A DNA stretch of 15,416 bases from an uncultured Flavobacterium sp. (GCF_946479975.1 NZ_CAMLIX010000121.1:1-15416); one strand, 5' to 3'; counted from the first letter of the stretch, positions 6,922 to 14,879 are shown. A program made the numbers and translations. The notes: generated by a model from the letters alone, not told the origin.

Positions 6922-9567
6922 GTGTTGCAAAAAAAAATACAAATAGCCCTTACCCTATTACTTTTGGGTAGTTTTTCACAAATTAAAGCACAAGAAAGAG
7001 TTCCTTTTGATCAGGGAAAAAAATATATTCTAGCCAAAGTCTCGGTAGTTGGTAAAATAAGCTTCAATGAACAAACCGTTGTAACCTTTTCTGGTTTGCA
7101 AAAAGGTCAGGAAATCACTGTTCCGGGAGAAGAAATTAGTAGTGCAATTAAAAAATTAGGTAAACTTGGTTTATTTGATGAAATTGCTTTCTATGTTAAT
7201 AAGGTAGAAAATGACAGTATTTATCTAGATTTAGACATTATAGAACTTCCTAAACTTAATGAAGTTAAATTTGTTGGTATCAAAAAAGGTAAAGTCGAAG
7301 GATTAATTAAAGATAATAACCTGACTAAAAACAAAATAGTCAACGAAAACTTAATTACGACAACTAAAAATTATATTGAAAATAAATACAAAAAAGACGG
7401 TTTTTACAATACAAAAGTTATCATTACTACGACTCCTGATACTACAGCAGGAAACCACGTAAACATGCTTGTTAGAGTAGATAAAGGTGACAAGGTAAAA
7501 ATCAGCAATATTGATTTTATTGGAAATAAGCAACTTACAAGCACTCAATTGCGCGCTGCAATGAAAGACACGAAACAGAAAAACTTTATTCGTGTTTTCA
7601 AATCTTCTAAATTTATTCCAGAAAAATACAAAACAGATTTAGAAAAAGTTATTGCAGCTTATAAAGAAAAAGGATATCGTGATGCACGTATCATTTACGA
7701 TTCTGTTCAATACAACAAAAAGAAAAATACACTTGCCATTAAGATTAATGTCGAAGAAGGAAACAAATACTATTTTGGTAACATTAAATTCTTAGGAAAT
7801 ACTGTTTATTCTGATCACCTTTTAAGCCGTTATTTAGGTATTAAAAAGGGAGAAACCTATAATGGAGTTTTATTAGAAAAAAGAATCGCTGATAAATCTA
7901 AACCAGACGCTGAAGATATTACCAATTTATATCAAAACAACGGTTATTTATTCTCTAATATTAATGCTGTAGAGGTAAAAACTGTAAACGATACAATTGA
8001 TTTTGAAATTAGAGTTACAGAAGGTCCAATTGCATACTTCAACAAAATTACTGTTGTTGGAAACGACAAAACAAATGACCACGTAATTTATCGTGAGTTA
8101 AGAACTAAACCAGGTGAAAAATATAGTAAAGAACAGCTGGTAAGAACAATTCGTGAGATTGGACAATTAGGTTTCTTTGATCCTGAAGCAATCGATCCAA
8201 AATTCAAAAATGTTGATGCTGGAGCAGGAACTGTAGATATTGAGTACAATGTTGTAGAAAAAGGATCTAGCCAGGTCGAACTTCAAGGAGGTTACGGTGG
8301 TGGAGGTTTCATTGGAACATTAGGACTTTCATTCAACAACTTCTCTGCAAGAAAGTTATTTGATAAAGAAGCATATAAACCTTTACCAATGGGAGATGGA
8401 CAAAAAGTTGCTTTACGTTTACAAGGAAGTACATACTTCCAAACGTATAGTGTATCGTTCTCAGAACCGTGGTTTGGAGGAAAGAAACCAGTACAGTTTA
8501 GTTCATCAATTTCATACAGTAAGCAATTTCTTAACAATTATATTACTCGAACTGTTGATAGAGACAAAAGTTTTAATATTTTTACAGTACAAGTTGGTTT
8601 AGCAAAAAGATTAACTGTTCCTGATGATTACTTTGTACTTTCACAGTCAGTAAGTTATCAGCACTATGATTTAAATAACTACAACACAGGGTTATTTACC
8701 TTTGGTAATGGAGCATCAAGAAACTTAGCTTATACTATTGGAATTTCGAGAAGTAATAAAGGGGTTAACCCGATATTCCCAACTTATGGTTCTGAATTTA
8801 GTATTTCTGCAAAAGTTACCCCTCCTTACTCTTTGTTTAATGGTGTAAATTATGCAGATTTAGGAAATGAAGAAGCGTATAAATTAAAATCAACAACAAG
8901 TTACATTGATGCAAATCAATTAGTTGTAAGCCCTGGTGATTATCTAGACTCAAAAGGAAACAAAGTAAGTACTTATCAAGAAGCAGCAGCAGATCCTGCA
9001 AAAGTAGATCAGAAAAAATACAATTGGTTAGAATATTATAAAGTTAAATTTAAAGGAGATTGGTATACTAAAGTTTATGGAAAACTAGTATTAAGAACTC
9101 TGACAGAATTTGGTTTCTTAGGAGCTTATAATCAAGAAAGAGGTGTTATTCCGTTTGAACGTTTTTACTTAGGTGGAGATGGTATGGCAAACTACTCAAT
9201 GGATGGTAGAGAGACTATTCAGTTAAGAGGTTACCCTAATAACTCTTTAACTCCTGTAAATAGCGCAGGAGATCCAATTGGAGCAACTATTTATAACAAA
9301 TTCTCTATGGAGTTACGTTATCCAATTACATTAAAAGCATCAGCTTCTATTTATGCATTAACATTCTTAGAGGCAGGATCATCTTACCCAACGTTCAAGG
9401 ATTACAATCCGTTTGACTTGAATCGTTCAGCTGGTGCCGGTCTACGTGTATTTATGCCTGCATTTGGATTACTTGGTATTGACTTTGGTTACGGATTTGA
9501 TGCTCTTCCTGGACAAACAAAAGCAAATGGCTGGGAAACTCACTTTATTATTGGACAACAATTTTAA
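6922..9567 (+). CDS. bamA: Outer membrane protein assembly factor BamA (Omp85)
   Basis: Central subunit of the BAM complex, which folds and inserts beta-barrel proteins into the outer membrane. From the GTG at 6922 the protein has 881 residues: a signal peptide of about 24 residues (LQKKIQIALTLLLLGSFSQ, cleaved near KAQ), a series of POTRA domains over about 33-450 (probably five by length, each with a GNK- or GNDK-type turn), then the Omp85 barrel from about 455 (GGYGGGGFIGTLGLSFNN). The L6 lock motif appears as QLRGYPNN with Arg769, and the chain ends in the aromatic IIGQQF beta-signal. There is no usable ATG: an alternative GTG at 6898 (overlapping uppS by 17 bases, with GGAAAG just upstream) or TTG at 6925 would change only the signal peptide. 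Cotranscribed with porG and uppS. Confidence 0.95.
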   Translation: MLQKKIQIALTLLLLGSFSQIKAQERVPFDQGKKYILAKVSVVGKISFNEQTVVTFSGLQKGQEITVPGEEISSAIKKLGKLGLFDEIAFYVNKVENDSIYLDLDIIELPKLNEVKFVGIKKGKVEGLIKDNNLTKNKIVNENLITTTKNYIENKYKKDGFYNTKVIITTTPDTTAGNHVNMLVRVDKGDKVKISNIDFIGNKQLTSTQLRAAMKDTKQKNFIRVFKSSKFIPEKYKTDLEKVIAAYKEKGYRDARIIYDSVQYNKKKNTLAIKINVEEGNKYYFGNIKFLGNTVYSDHLLSRYLGIKKGETYNGVLLEKRIADKSKPDAEDITNLYQNNGYLFSNINAVEVKTVNDTIDFEIRVTEGPIAYFNKITVVGNDKTNDHVIYRELRTKPGEKYSKEQLVRTIREIGQLGFFDPEAIDPKFKNVDAGAGTVDIEYNVVEKGSSQVELQGGYGGGGFIGTLGLSFNNFSARKLFDKEAYKPLPMGDGQKVALRLQGSTYFQTYSVSFSEPWFGGKKPVQFSSSISYSKQFLNNYITRTVDRDKSFNIFTVQVGLAKRLTVPDDYFVLSQSVSYQHYDLNNYNTGLFTFGNGASRNLAYTIGISRSNKGVNPIFPTYGSEFSISAKVTPPYSLFNGVNYADLGNEEAYKLKSTTSYIDANQLVVSPGDYLDSKGNKVSTYQEAAADPAKVDQKKYNWLEYYKVKFKGDWYTKVYGKLVLRTLTEFGFLGAYNQERGVIPFERFYLGGDGMANYSMDGRETIQLRGYPNNSLTPVNSAGDPIGATIYNKFSMELRYPITLKASASIYALTFLEAGSSYPTFKDYNPFDLNRSAGAGLRVFMPAFGLLGIDFGYGFDALPGQTKANGWETHFIIGQQF

Positions 9568-9581
9568 AGAAATTACGTTTG
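9551..9581 (+). promoter_or_regulatory. Internal promoter at the bamA 3' end, for the ompH/skp pair
   Basis: TTG (9551-9553, inside the last bamA codons), a 20-base spacer and an exact TACGTTTG -7 box (9574-9581) match the Bacteroidota promoter consensus. The predicted start, near 9585, gives a leader of about 25 bases to the first ompH gene. It would let the chaperones be made independently of bamA. Confidence 0.65.
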
Positions 9582-9609
9582 GTTAAAAATCATCAAATAA
9601 AGTTATGTT

Positions 9610-10635
9610 ATGAGAAAACAATATTTATTTATATTTTTAGCCTTGATTGTAGCAAATACAAGTCAGGCACAAGGTAAGACGACTAGAATTGGCTACATCG
9701 ACATGGAATACATTTTAGAAAATGTATCTGATTATAAAGAAGCTAAATCACAATTAGAGCAAAAAGCTCAAAAGTGGAAACAAGAAGTTGAGGCTAAGAA
9801 ATTAAATATAAATGCGCTGAAGGAAAGCTTGAAAACAGAAAAAGCTTTACTTACAAAAGAATTAATTGAAGAGAGAGAAACTGAAATTAAGTTTCAAGAG
9901 CAGGAAATGATGGATTATCAGCAGAAACAATTTGGTTCTGATGGTAATTTAATGAGACAAAAAGCGGCATTAGCGAAGCCAATTCAGGATCAGGTTTTTA
10001 CAGCAGTACAAGATATTGCAGAAGCTAAAAATTATGATTTTATTTTTGACAAGTCATCAGATTTAACAATGCTTTTTAGCAATAAAAGGTTTGATATCAG
10101 CGATCAGGTTTTAAGAGTTCTAAATCGTACTGAAAAAAGAGAGCAGTTGACAAAGAAACAACTGAAAGATCAGGAAGTGAAAGAAAATCTTGAAAATGCA
10201 ATAGATGAAAATCCAGCAATGGCAGATCGTCAAAAAGTATTGGATGAAAAGAAAGCTGCACGAGAAAAACTTATGGAAGACAGAAGACTCGAGCAGGAAG
10301 CTAAGAAAAAAGAATACGACGATAGAAGAAAAGCAATTCAGGCAGAAAGAGAAGCTAAAAAAAATGGCACGGTTTCTGAAACAGCTAAACCAGCAACACA
10401 GACTCAAGCAACAGATGCTGTAAAAACAAACGCAACTGCTAAGCCTGCAACAACTGGGACAGAACAGACAACAACGACTGAGCCAGCAACAACAAAAGCT
10501 GAAGAAAGACAATTGCTTTATGAACAGCGTAAAAAAGAATTGGAAGAGAAGAGAAAGAAAATTTTAGAAGAAAGAGAAGCGGCTAAAAAAGCAAAAGAAG
10601 CCGAAACACAAAAAGCAAATACGACCAATAATTAA
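9610..10635 (+). CDS. OmpH/Skp family periplasmic chaperone, C-terminally extended
   Basis: Skp-type proteins are trimeric periplasmic chaperones that hold unfolded outer-membrane proteins for BAM. Residues 1-20 are a signal peptide (ending NTSQAQ). Residues about 24-172 are the OmpH domain: TTRIGYIDMEYILENVSDY strand-helix start, a long charged coiled coil, then the NYDFIFDKSSDLTMLFSN beta strand and a closing helix. Unlike classical Skp (about 160 residues), this 341-residue protein continues with a Lys/Glu/Arg-rich helix (about 173-252), a low-complexity Thr/Ala/Pro linker (253-297, with TAKPAT twice) and a second charged helix to the C-terminus. The extension has no recognisable enzyme domain. 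It follows bamA and precedes a short paralogue by 15 bases, an arrangement also seen as paired ompH genes in P. gingivalis. Confidence 0.92.
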   Translation: MRKQYLFIFLALIVANTSQAQGKTTRIGYIDMEYILENVSDYKEAKSQLEQKAQKWKQEVEAKKLNINALKESLKTEKALLTKELIEERETEIKFQEQEMMDYQQKQFGSDGNLMRQKAALAKPIQDQVFTAVQDIAEAKNYDFIFDKSSDLTMLFSNKRFDISDQVLRVLNRTEKREQLTKKQLKDQEVKENLENAIDENPAMADRQKVLDEKKAAREKLMEDRRLEQEAKKKEYDDRRKAIQAEREAKKNGTVSETAKPATQTQATDAVKTNATAKPATTGTEQTTTTEPATTKAEERQLLYEQRKKELEEKRKKILEEREAAKKAKEAETQKANTTNN

Positions 10636-10650
10636 TTAATATTTTTAAAA

Positions 10651-11154
10651 ATGATGAAACAAATTAAAACTTTACTAATTGCTGCAATTCTTATTTTAGG
10701 AGCAAGTAACACAATGAATGCGCAAGCGAAGGTAGCCCATGTTGATGTAAGCGAGATCATGTCGAAAATGCCTGCTATGCTAGATGCTCAAAATCAACTG
10801 CAAAAATTAAGTGGAACATATGATGCTGAATACAAAAAGATGGTTGATGAATATCAAGTAAAAATCAAAAAGTATGAAACAGAAGCTGCTACAGTAACTG
10901 ATGCTGTTAACGGTGAGCGTTCTAAAGAAGTTCAAGATATGCAAAAAAGAATTGTTGATTACAGAGACAATGCACAAAAAGAACTACAACAAAAAGAAAA
11001 TGATATCGTAAAACCTTTAATGGAAAAAGTAAGAGCTTCTATCCAAAAAGTTGGAAAAGCTAAAGGTTTTCAATATGTGTTAGATGGATCTACTTTATTA
11101 TTAGCTGATGGTCCAAACATCACTGCTGACGTTAAAAAAGATTTAGGATTCTAA
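10651..11154 (+). CDS. OmpH/Skp family periplasmic chaperone, standard length
   Basis: This 167-residue protein has the size of classical Skp. Residues 1-25 form a signal peptide (MMKQIKTLLIAAILILG core, cleaved near NAQA). The mature part begins KVAHVDVSEIMSKMPAMLDAQ, then a long charged coiled coil (about 50-120, with EYQVKIKKYE and KEVQDMQKRIVDYRD), then KAKGFQYVLDGSTLLLADG, the closing strand and turn of the OmpH fold. Trimeric assembly and client holding in the periplasm are inferred from the family. Two adjacent ATG codons start the frame (10651, 10654); either gives the same mature protein. It is the last gene before a strong terminator and is paired with the longer paralogue upstream, so the two may act as distinct or mixed chaperones feeding BamA. 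Confidence 0.94.
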   Translation: MMKQIKTLLIAAILILGASNTMNAQAKVAHVDVSEIMSKMPAMLDAQNQLQKLSGTYDAEYKKMVDEYQVKIKKYETEAATVTDAVNGERSKEVQDMQKRIVDYRDNAQKELQQKENDIVKPLMEKVRASIQKVGKAKGFQYVLDGSTLLLADGPNITADVKKDLGF

Positions 11155-11176
11155 TAAATTCAAAGCTTAAAAAACT

Positions 11177-11212
11177 AACTGTTCAATTCTAAAAATTGAG
11201 CAGTTTTTTTTT
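11177..11212 (+). terminator. Intrinsic terminator after the ompH/skp pair
   Basis: AACTGTTCAATT (11177-11188) pairs with AATTGAGCAGTT (11194-11205) over 12 base pairs, including one G-U pair, around a 5-base loop, followed by an unbroken T-tract to 11212. It lies 22 bases after the second ompH stop and should end the envelope operon before murI. Confidence 0.9.
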
Positions 11213-11291
11213 ACAAAAAATTAAAGCTGCTCTTTGAATTATTTTCTAGAATTGAATTAACTTAGACTGACAAATTTTATACAAAAAATAG

Positions 11292-11299
11292 TAATTTTG
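11292..11299 (+). promoter_or_regulatory. -7 box immediately before murI
   Basis: TAATTTTG is an exact TAnnTTTG match whose last base is only 5 bases before the murI ATG at 11304. The predicted transcription start coincides with the start codon, so the mRNA may be leaderless. No TTG is visible at the usual -33 spacing. Confidence 0.5.
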
Positions 11300-11303
11300 C
11301 TTT

Positions 11304-12080
11304 ATGACAAACAATAATCCTATAGGCGTTTTTGATTCTGGTATTGGCGGTACTTCTATCTGGACTGCCATTCATGATCTTCTTCCAAATGAAAAAACCA
11401 TTTATCTGGCCGACAGCAAAAATGCCCCTTATGGTCAGAAAACTAAAGAAGAAATTGTCGCATTGAGCAAAAAAAATGTCGAACTTTTACTTGAGAATAA
11501 CTGCAAACTAATTGTGGTTGCCTGCAATACTGCTACCACAAATGCAATACGAGAATTGCGTGCAGATTATGACATTCCGTTTGTAGGAATTGAGCCTGCA
11601 ATTAAGCCCGCTGCAAATAACTCGCAAACACAAGTTATTGGAATTCTTGCTACAAAAGGAACTCTAAATAGCGAGCTGTTTAACAAGACTGCCGAAATGT
11701 TTCAAAACACTAAAATAGTGGAGCAAGTGGGTTATGGTCTTGTACAACTTATTGAAGACGGAAATCTATATTCTCCAGAAATGACAAAGCTTTTAGAATC
11801 TTATCTAAAGCCAATGATAGAAGCAAATATTGATTATCTTGTTTTAGGATGCAGTCATTATCCGTATTTAATTCCTCAGATAAAAAAAATTCTCCCAGAT
11901 CATATTAAAATAATTGATTCAGGAGAAGCTGTTGCACGTCAAACTAAAAACTTATTACAAGACAAAGTTGGTTTTTCGGATAGTGCTCAAAATGATCCGA
12001 TTTTTTATGTCAATTCAGATCCAAAAGTTCTGGAATCTATATTAGATTATAAATATCCCGTAATCAAAAAAGATTTTTAA
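11304..12080 (+). CDS. murI: Glutamate racemase
   Basis: Interconverts L- and D-glutamate in the cytoplasm, supplying D-glutamate for the peptidoglycan stem peptide. The 258 residues fit the family. Motifs: IGVFDSGIGGTSIW with Asp11 and Ser12; ADSKNAPYGQKT at the substrate loop; VVACNTATTNAI with catalytic Cys74; GIEPAIKPA; and LVLGCSHYPYLI with the second catalytic Cys183 and His185. Both cysteines of the two-base mechanism are present, so it should be active. The ATG at 11304 gives the normal N-terminus. It is separated from the ompH pair by an intrinsic terminator and has its own -7 box, so it is probably transcribed alone, although it sits with other cell-envelope genes. Its stop codon is 2 bases from the stop of the convergent barrel gene. 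Confidence 0.97.
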   Translation: MTNNNPIGVFDSGIGGTSIWTAIHDLLPNEKTIYLADSKNAPYGQKTKEEIVALSKKNVELLLENNCKLIVVACNTATTNAIRELRADYDIPFVGIEPAIKPAANNSQTQVIGILATKGTLNSELFNKTAEMFQNTKIVEQVGYGLVQLIEDGNLYSPEMTKLLESYLKPMIEANIDYLVLGCSHYPYLIPQIKKILPDHIKIIDSGEAVARQTKNLLQDKVGFSDSAQNDPIFYVNSDPKVLESILDYKYPVIKKDF

Positions 12081-12082
12081 TA

Positions 12083-13318
12083 TTATTCAAACTTTCGCTT
12101 GACGAACCAAATTCCGTCCAACGATAAATTGAGCGAGATTTTATGATAGTTTTCTTTTATTAGGTCGTTGGCTATTCTTCCTTTCTGACCATAAGAATAG
12201 GAAACATTTAGAGATGAAAAAGTATTGTCTACCGGCAGGTTTAATCCGATTGAAATTGAAGCGTTGTTTACACGATGTGCATCAACTTCGAGATAACCAG
12301 TATCGTAACTTATTCCTGCGGCGTAGCCTACTCTATCCCAATATTTTCGTGCATTTTTTCTTGAACTGTACGTCAGCCCAAATGCAAAACGATCTTGGTT
12401 GACAAAATTTCCATATAAATCAGATTGCTTGGTGTTTTCCCATAAACTCCTTTCGTAATCTAAAGTTAAACCCAAATTATTTTTGAATCGTTTACTCAAT
12501 CCAATTCCCATTTCCAAAGGCATATAATAATCATCCGTATCAGAAGAAGTTGCAGATTCGATAGTAGTTTCTACTCCATCAGCAATTGTTGCGACTGATT
12601 GTACTTTAGAGGCATTTATTTTTGACGGCACTTTGAATGTAGTTCCAATGGTAAAAGTCGAATCTATTTTAAATTGTGCTCCCAAAGTAGCTCGCACTCC
12701 GTTGTAATCTGTTTTTTTATTAATTGTTGTAATCGTATTTCCAATTACAAAAGAACGATCATCAATTGTATTTCCAAAAAGTAGTGTTGCCGTAGCTCCC
12801 AGCGTCAGTCTTTTTCCCATCCGATATCCATACGAAAAATCCAAACTATTTAATCCGCCCGATCCTTCAGCCGTCAGATAATAATATTCTTGACCGTCTA
12901 ATACAGGCAGTTTTAGATTTGAAATTTTAAACGTCGAACTGGAATATGGACGAAGTGAAAGACTAAAAGCCGACTTTTTTGTTACTGGAAATGCAAATGC
13001 TAAATGTGAAAACTGAAAATTATTTCGGCTCTCTTTACGCGAACTTGTTTGATAGGTGGTTGAAATTGCTTTTCCTCCAATATCAAATAAAAAGTGATTT
13101 TGCTGCATGTATCCCAACGAAGCAGGATTTAAATTATTAATAAAACTATCTGACGGTAAAGCAATTCCTGACGAACCGATTGAAGAAAGATAACCAAAAT
13201 CTGAATCGTACAAACTTCCTACACCGTATAAGGAATAAGGTGAACTTGAAATACTTTGAGAAAAAGAAGGCAGCGACATCAAAATGAAGTAGCTCCACAA
13301 AACAATTTTATTTTTCAT
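12083..13318 (-). CDS. Outer-membrane beta-barrel protein, FadL/PorV-like pattern, unknown function
   Basis: Exported protein of 411 residues. Residues 1-20 are a signal peptide (MKNKIVLWSYFILMSLPSFS, cleaved near FSQS). The mature start SSSPYSLYGVGSLYDSDFG, a G-S-S-GIALPSD turn and INNLNPASLGYM resemble the NPA-containing N-terminal hatch of FadL- and PorV-type barrels in Bacteroidota. The rest alternates amphipathic strands with glycine turns (FSYGYRMGKRLTLGATATLLFG, LGAQFKIDSTFTIGTTFKVP, MGIGLSKRFKNNLGLTLDYERSLW). The chain ends KRKFE rather than in a classic terminal Phe. It starts immediately after the stop of the DUF4270 gene with no intervening base, so the pair is surely cotranscribed and probably functionally linked. 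Substrate or partner is not visible; fatty-acid or hydrophobic transport is only one possibility. Confidence 0.78.
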   Translation of the reverse strand: MKNKIVLWSYFILMSLPSFSQSISSSPYSLYGVGSLYDSDFGYLSSIGSSGIALPSDSFINNLNPASLGYMQQNHFLFDIGGKAISTTYQTSSRKESRNNFQFSHLAFAFPVTKKSAFSLSLRPYSSSTFKISNLKLPVLDGQEYYYLTAEGSGGLNSLDFSYGYRMGKRLTLGATATLLFGNTIDDRSFVIGNTITTINKKTDYNGVRATLGAQFKIDSTFTIGTTFKVPSKINASKVQSVATIADGVETTIESATSSDTDDYYMPLEMGIGLSKRFKNNLGLTLDYERSLWENTKQSDLYGNFVNQDRFAFGLTYSSRKNARKYWDRVGYAAGISYDTGYLEVDAHRVNNASISIGLNLPVDNTFSSLNVSYSYGQKGRIANDLIKENYHKISLNLSLDGIWFVKRKFE

Positions 13319-14647
13319 TTAATAGGAGATATAATAAACTTTAATCTGGATTTTATTGTTCAAATGCTTTTGATCTCCTAAAACCAATCGATTTACAGAG
13401 TTAGAAATTCCTGGTAAAGTCAGTATGAGAGAAGATCTAGAATCGGATTGTTTCAGCATTTCTTTCTGAAGAAAATTTCCTATTGCAAAAGTATAGCCTA
13501 CGTTTTCGTTAAACTCGTCACTTTTCTGGTTGAGATGGCCGTAAACCGCTCCTCCTGCAGAGTTTGATAAAGCACCGCTGATTCTATTTAAATTATCTCC
13601 AATATAAGCCCTTATTGAATCTGGCAAAGGATATTTTTCTGAATAGGAATTGTTGACAGGTTTCAAAAGTAATTGCGCGTCTACAATGGCTCCGTTTGCC
13701 GAAATATTTTTAAACTGTTTTATGTTTGGAAAGTCAATACGACACGCCATACCTGTTCCTGACTGAATAAGTCCTTGATTGTTGGTGAGCAGACTAGACA
13801 ATTTACTGTTCGAAGGGGGAAGATTTTGCAGAATTGTTCCTGTTTTATCCAGCGAAATAGAATTAAACTGTTTTGAAACATCTAAAATAGAGAAATCTAA
13901 TATGTTGGAGGCCGGCTCATTATCTGCTTGATATTTGGAATAGTACAACCGAACTTTACTTGTAGAGGTGTTAAATCCGATAATATTGGATGAAGTTGCA
14001 TTTTCTGGAACCAAAACCATTCCTTTTAAATATTCTGTAAAGCTATCGAAATCTGTAACTTCCCTTTTTTTTATCTTTAAAAAAAGTGCTTCTCCAAACG
14101 CTTTGTTCATTTGAATATTTATCGAATCTTTTTCATTTGGTCTTGGTTTAAAAGATATTGTTCCAAGACTTTCAGAACTGTACGCTAAAGTTGAGTTGTT
14201 ATAAAACTTATCATCGTCTTTGTTTGGCGCAACTTTTTGCGTTAATCTATGAATATTAAACGTTTGAACTCTCGTAGTATCTCCGTAATAATAATTATTA
14301 TATTTAAGAATCATCGAAATCGAATCAAAAACATAGTTGGTAGATTCTGTATCTGATCCAGCACTATTTAAAGCGTAAGTATTTCCAGAAAGTTGAAAAT
14401 AGCTGTCTGCTTTTACTTTTCCAAAAACGGGATCATCATAATTTCCAATTAAAATTCTACCACTGCTTGAAGTTGCAAGCGAATCAAAATTAATAGTAGA
14501 CATTTCAACGGTAAGGGTATCAATCAAAACCACTTTATTTGTCACAGCCAGATAATCTGACCCAACAGTAAATTCTCCAGTATCTGTATCTGTACCGCAT
14601 GAAAATAAGCTCAGTAAAAAAAGCAAGATCAATATAAACTTGTGCAT
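13319..14647 (-). CDS. DUF4270 family lipoprotein
   Basis: Protein of 442 residues beginning with a lipoprotein signal (MHKFILILLFLLSLFSCG, Cys17 as the lipidation site) followed by an acidic/Thr run, TDTDTGEF, compatible with export to the cell surface. The early pattern VLIDTLTVEMSTINFDSLATS, then GRILIGNYDDPVFGKVKADSYFQL, matches what I know of DUF4270, a Bacteroidota family without an assigned function. The rest is predicted mostly beta, with NPA-free, serine-rich turns and no catalytic motif I can recognise. It sits directly before a beta-barrel gene on the same strand, their stop and start codons abutting. This suggests a lipoprotein-barrel partnership at the outer membrane, which is an inference. 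A -7 box lies 15 bases upstream. Confidence 0.82.
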   Translation of the reverse strand: MHKFILILLFLLSLFSCGTDTDTGEFTVGSDYLAVTNKVVLIDTLTVEMSTINFDSLATSSSGRILIGNYDDPVFGKVKADSYFQLSGNTYALNSAGSDTESTNYVFDSISMILKYNNYYYGDTTRVQTFNIHRLTQKVAPNKDDDKFYNNSTLAYSSESLGTISFKPRPNEKDSINIQMNKAFGEALFLKIKKREVTDFDSFTEYLKGMVLVPENATSSNIIGFNTSTSKVRLYYSKYQADNEPASNILDFSILDVSKQFNSISLDKTGTILQNLPPSNSKLSSLLTNNQGLIQSGTGMACRIDFPNIKQFKNISANGAIVDAQLLLKPVNNSYSEKYPLPDSIRAYIGDNLNRISGALSNSAGGAVYGHLNQKSDEFNENVGYTFAIGNFLQKEMLKQSDSRSSLILTLPGISNSVNRLVLGDQKHLNNKIQIKVYYISY

Positions 14648-14662
14648 AATTTATTTTTTGAA

Positions 14663-14670
14663 CAAATATA
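14663..14670 (-). promoter_or_regulatory. -7 box for the DUF4270-barrel operon
   Basis: Read on the minus strand this is TATATTTG, an exact TAnnTTTG match, with its last base 15 bases before the DUF4270 ATG at 14647. The predicted leader is about 11 bases. No TTG is visible at the usual -33 distance. Confidence 0.5.
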
Positions 14671-14853
14671 AAATGCAAGCTTCCGCCCTACACTATAACA
14701 TATACTACCTAGCGTTATTAAGCTACAAATGGTATAAAATCATCTACAATGCACTTTGCCGTCATAAAATTGATTTAAGCCTTAAAAACGCCGATTTGGT
14801 CTATCAAATAACGTCATACATATATCTTCTTTTTTTTAAGAATGCTGTCGGCT

Positions 14854-14861
14854 TACTTTTG
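14854..14861 (+). promoter_or_regulatory. -7 box for the rightmost exported-protein gene
   Basis: TACTTTTG is an exact TAnnTTTG match ending 18 bases before the ATG at 14880, the same spacing as at porG. No clear -33 TTG. The 232-base divergent gap between this gene and DUF4270 otherwise holds only a doubtful 67-codon open frame (14673-14876) and a TTTAAG-C-CTTAAA palindrome (14774-14786). Confidence 0.5.
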
Positions 14862-14879
14862 AAATCAATAAGATAAATA

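Noticed and set aside
8360..8602. Open frame of 80 codons in another frame inside bamA
   Set aside because: It is wholly inside the conserved Omp85 barrel coding region, with no start signals or recognisable protein.
10120..10512. 130-codon minus-strand frame rich in Cys, Ser and Phe opposite the long ompH gene
   Set aside because: It is the antisense of Lys/Glu/Ala-rich coiled-coil codons, which automatically produces Phe/Ser/Cys strings. The sense gene is clearly real.
10628..10650. Possible promoter between the two ompH genes
   Set aside because: The 15-base gap is just A/T-rich, with no TAnnTTTG box. Cotranscription is simpler.
14673..14876. 67-codon open frame just upstream of, and in frame with, the rightmost gene
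   Set aside because: Its product is a hydrophobic, Tyr/Ile/Leu-rich string without a recognisable motif, and the downstream gene's -7 box lies within it. Chance openness in A+T-rich divergent intergenic DNA is more likely, though a small membrane peptide is not excluded.
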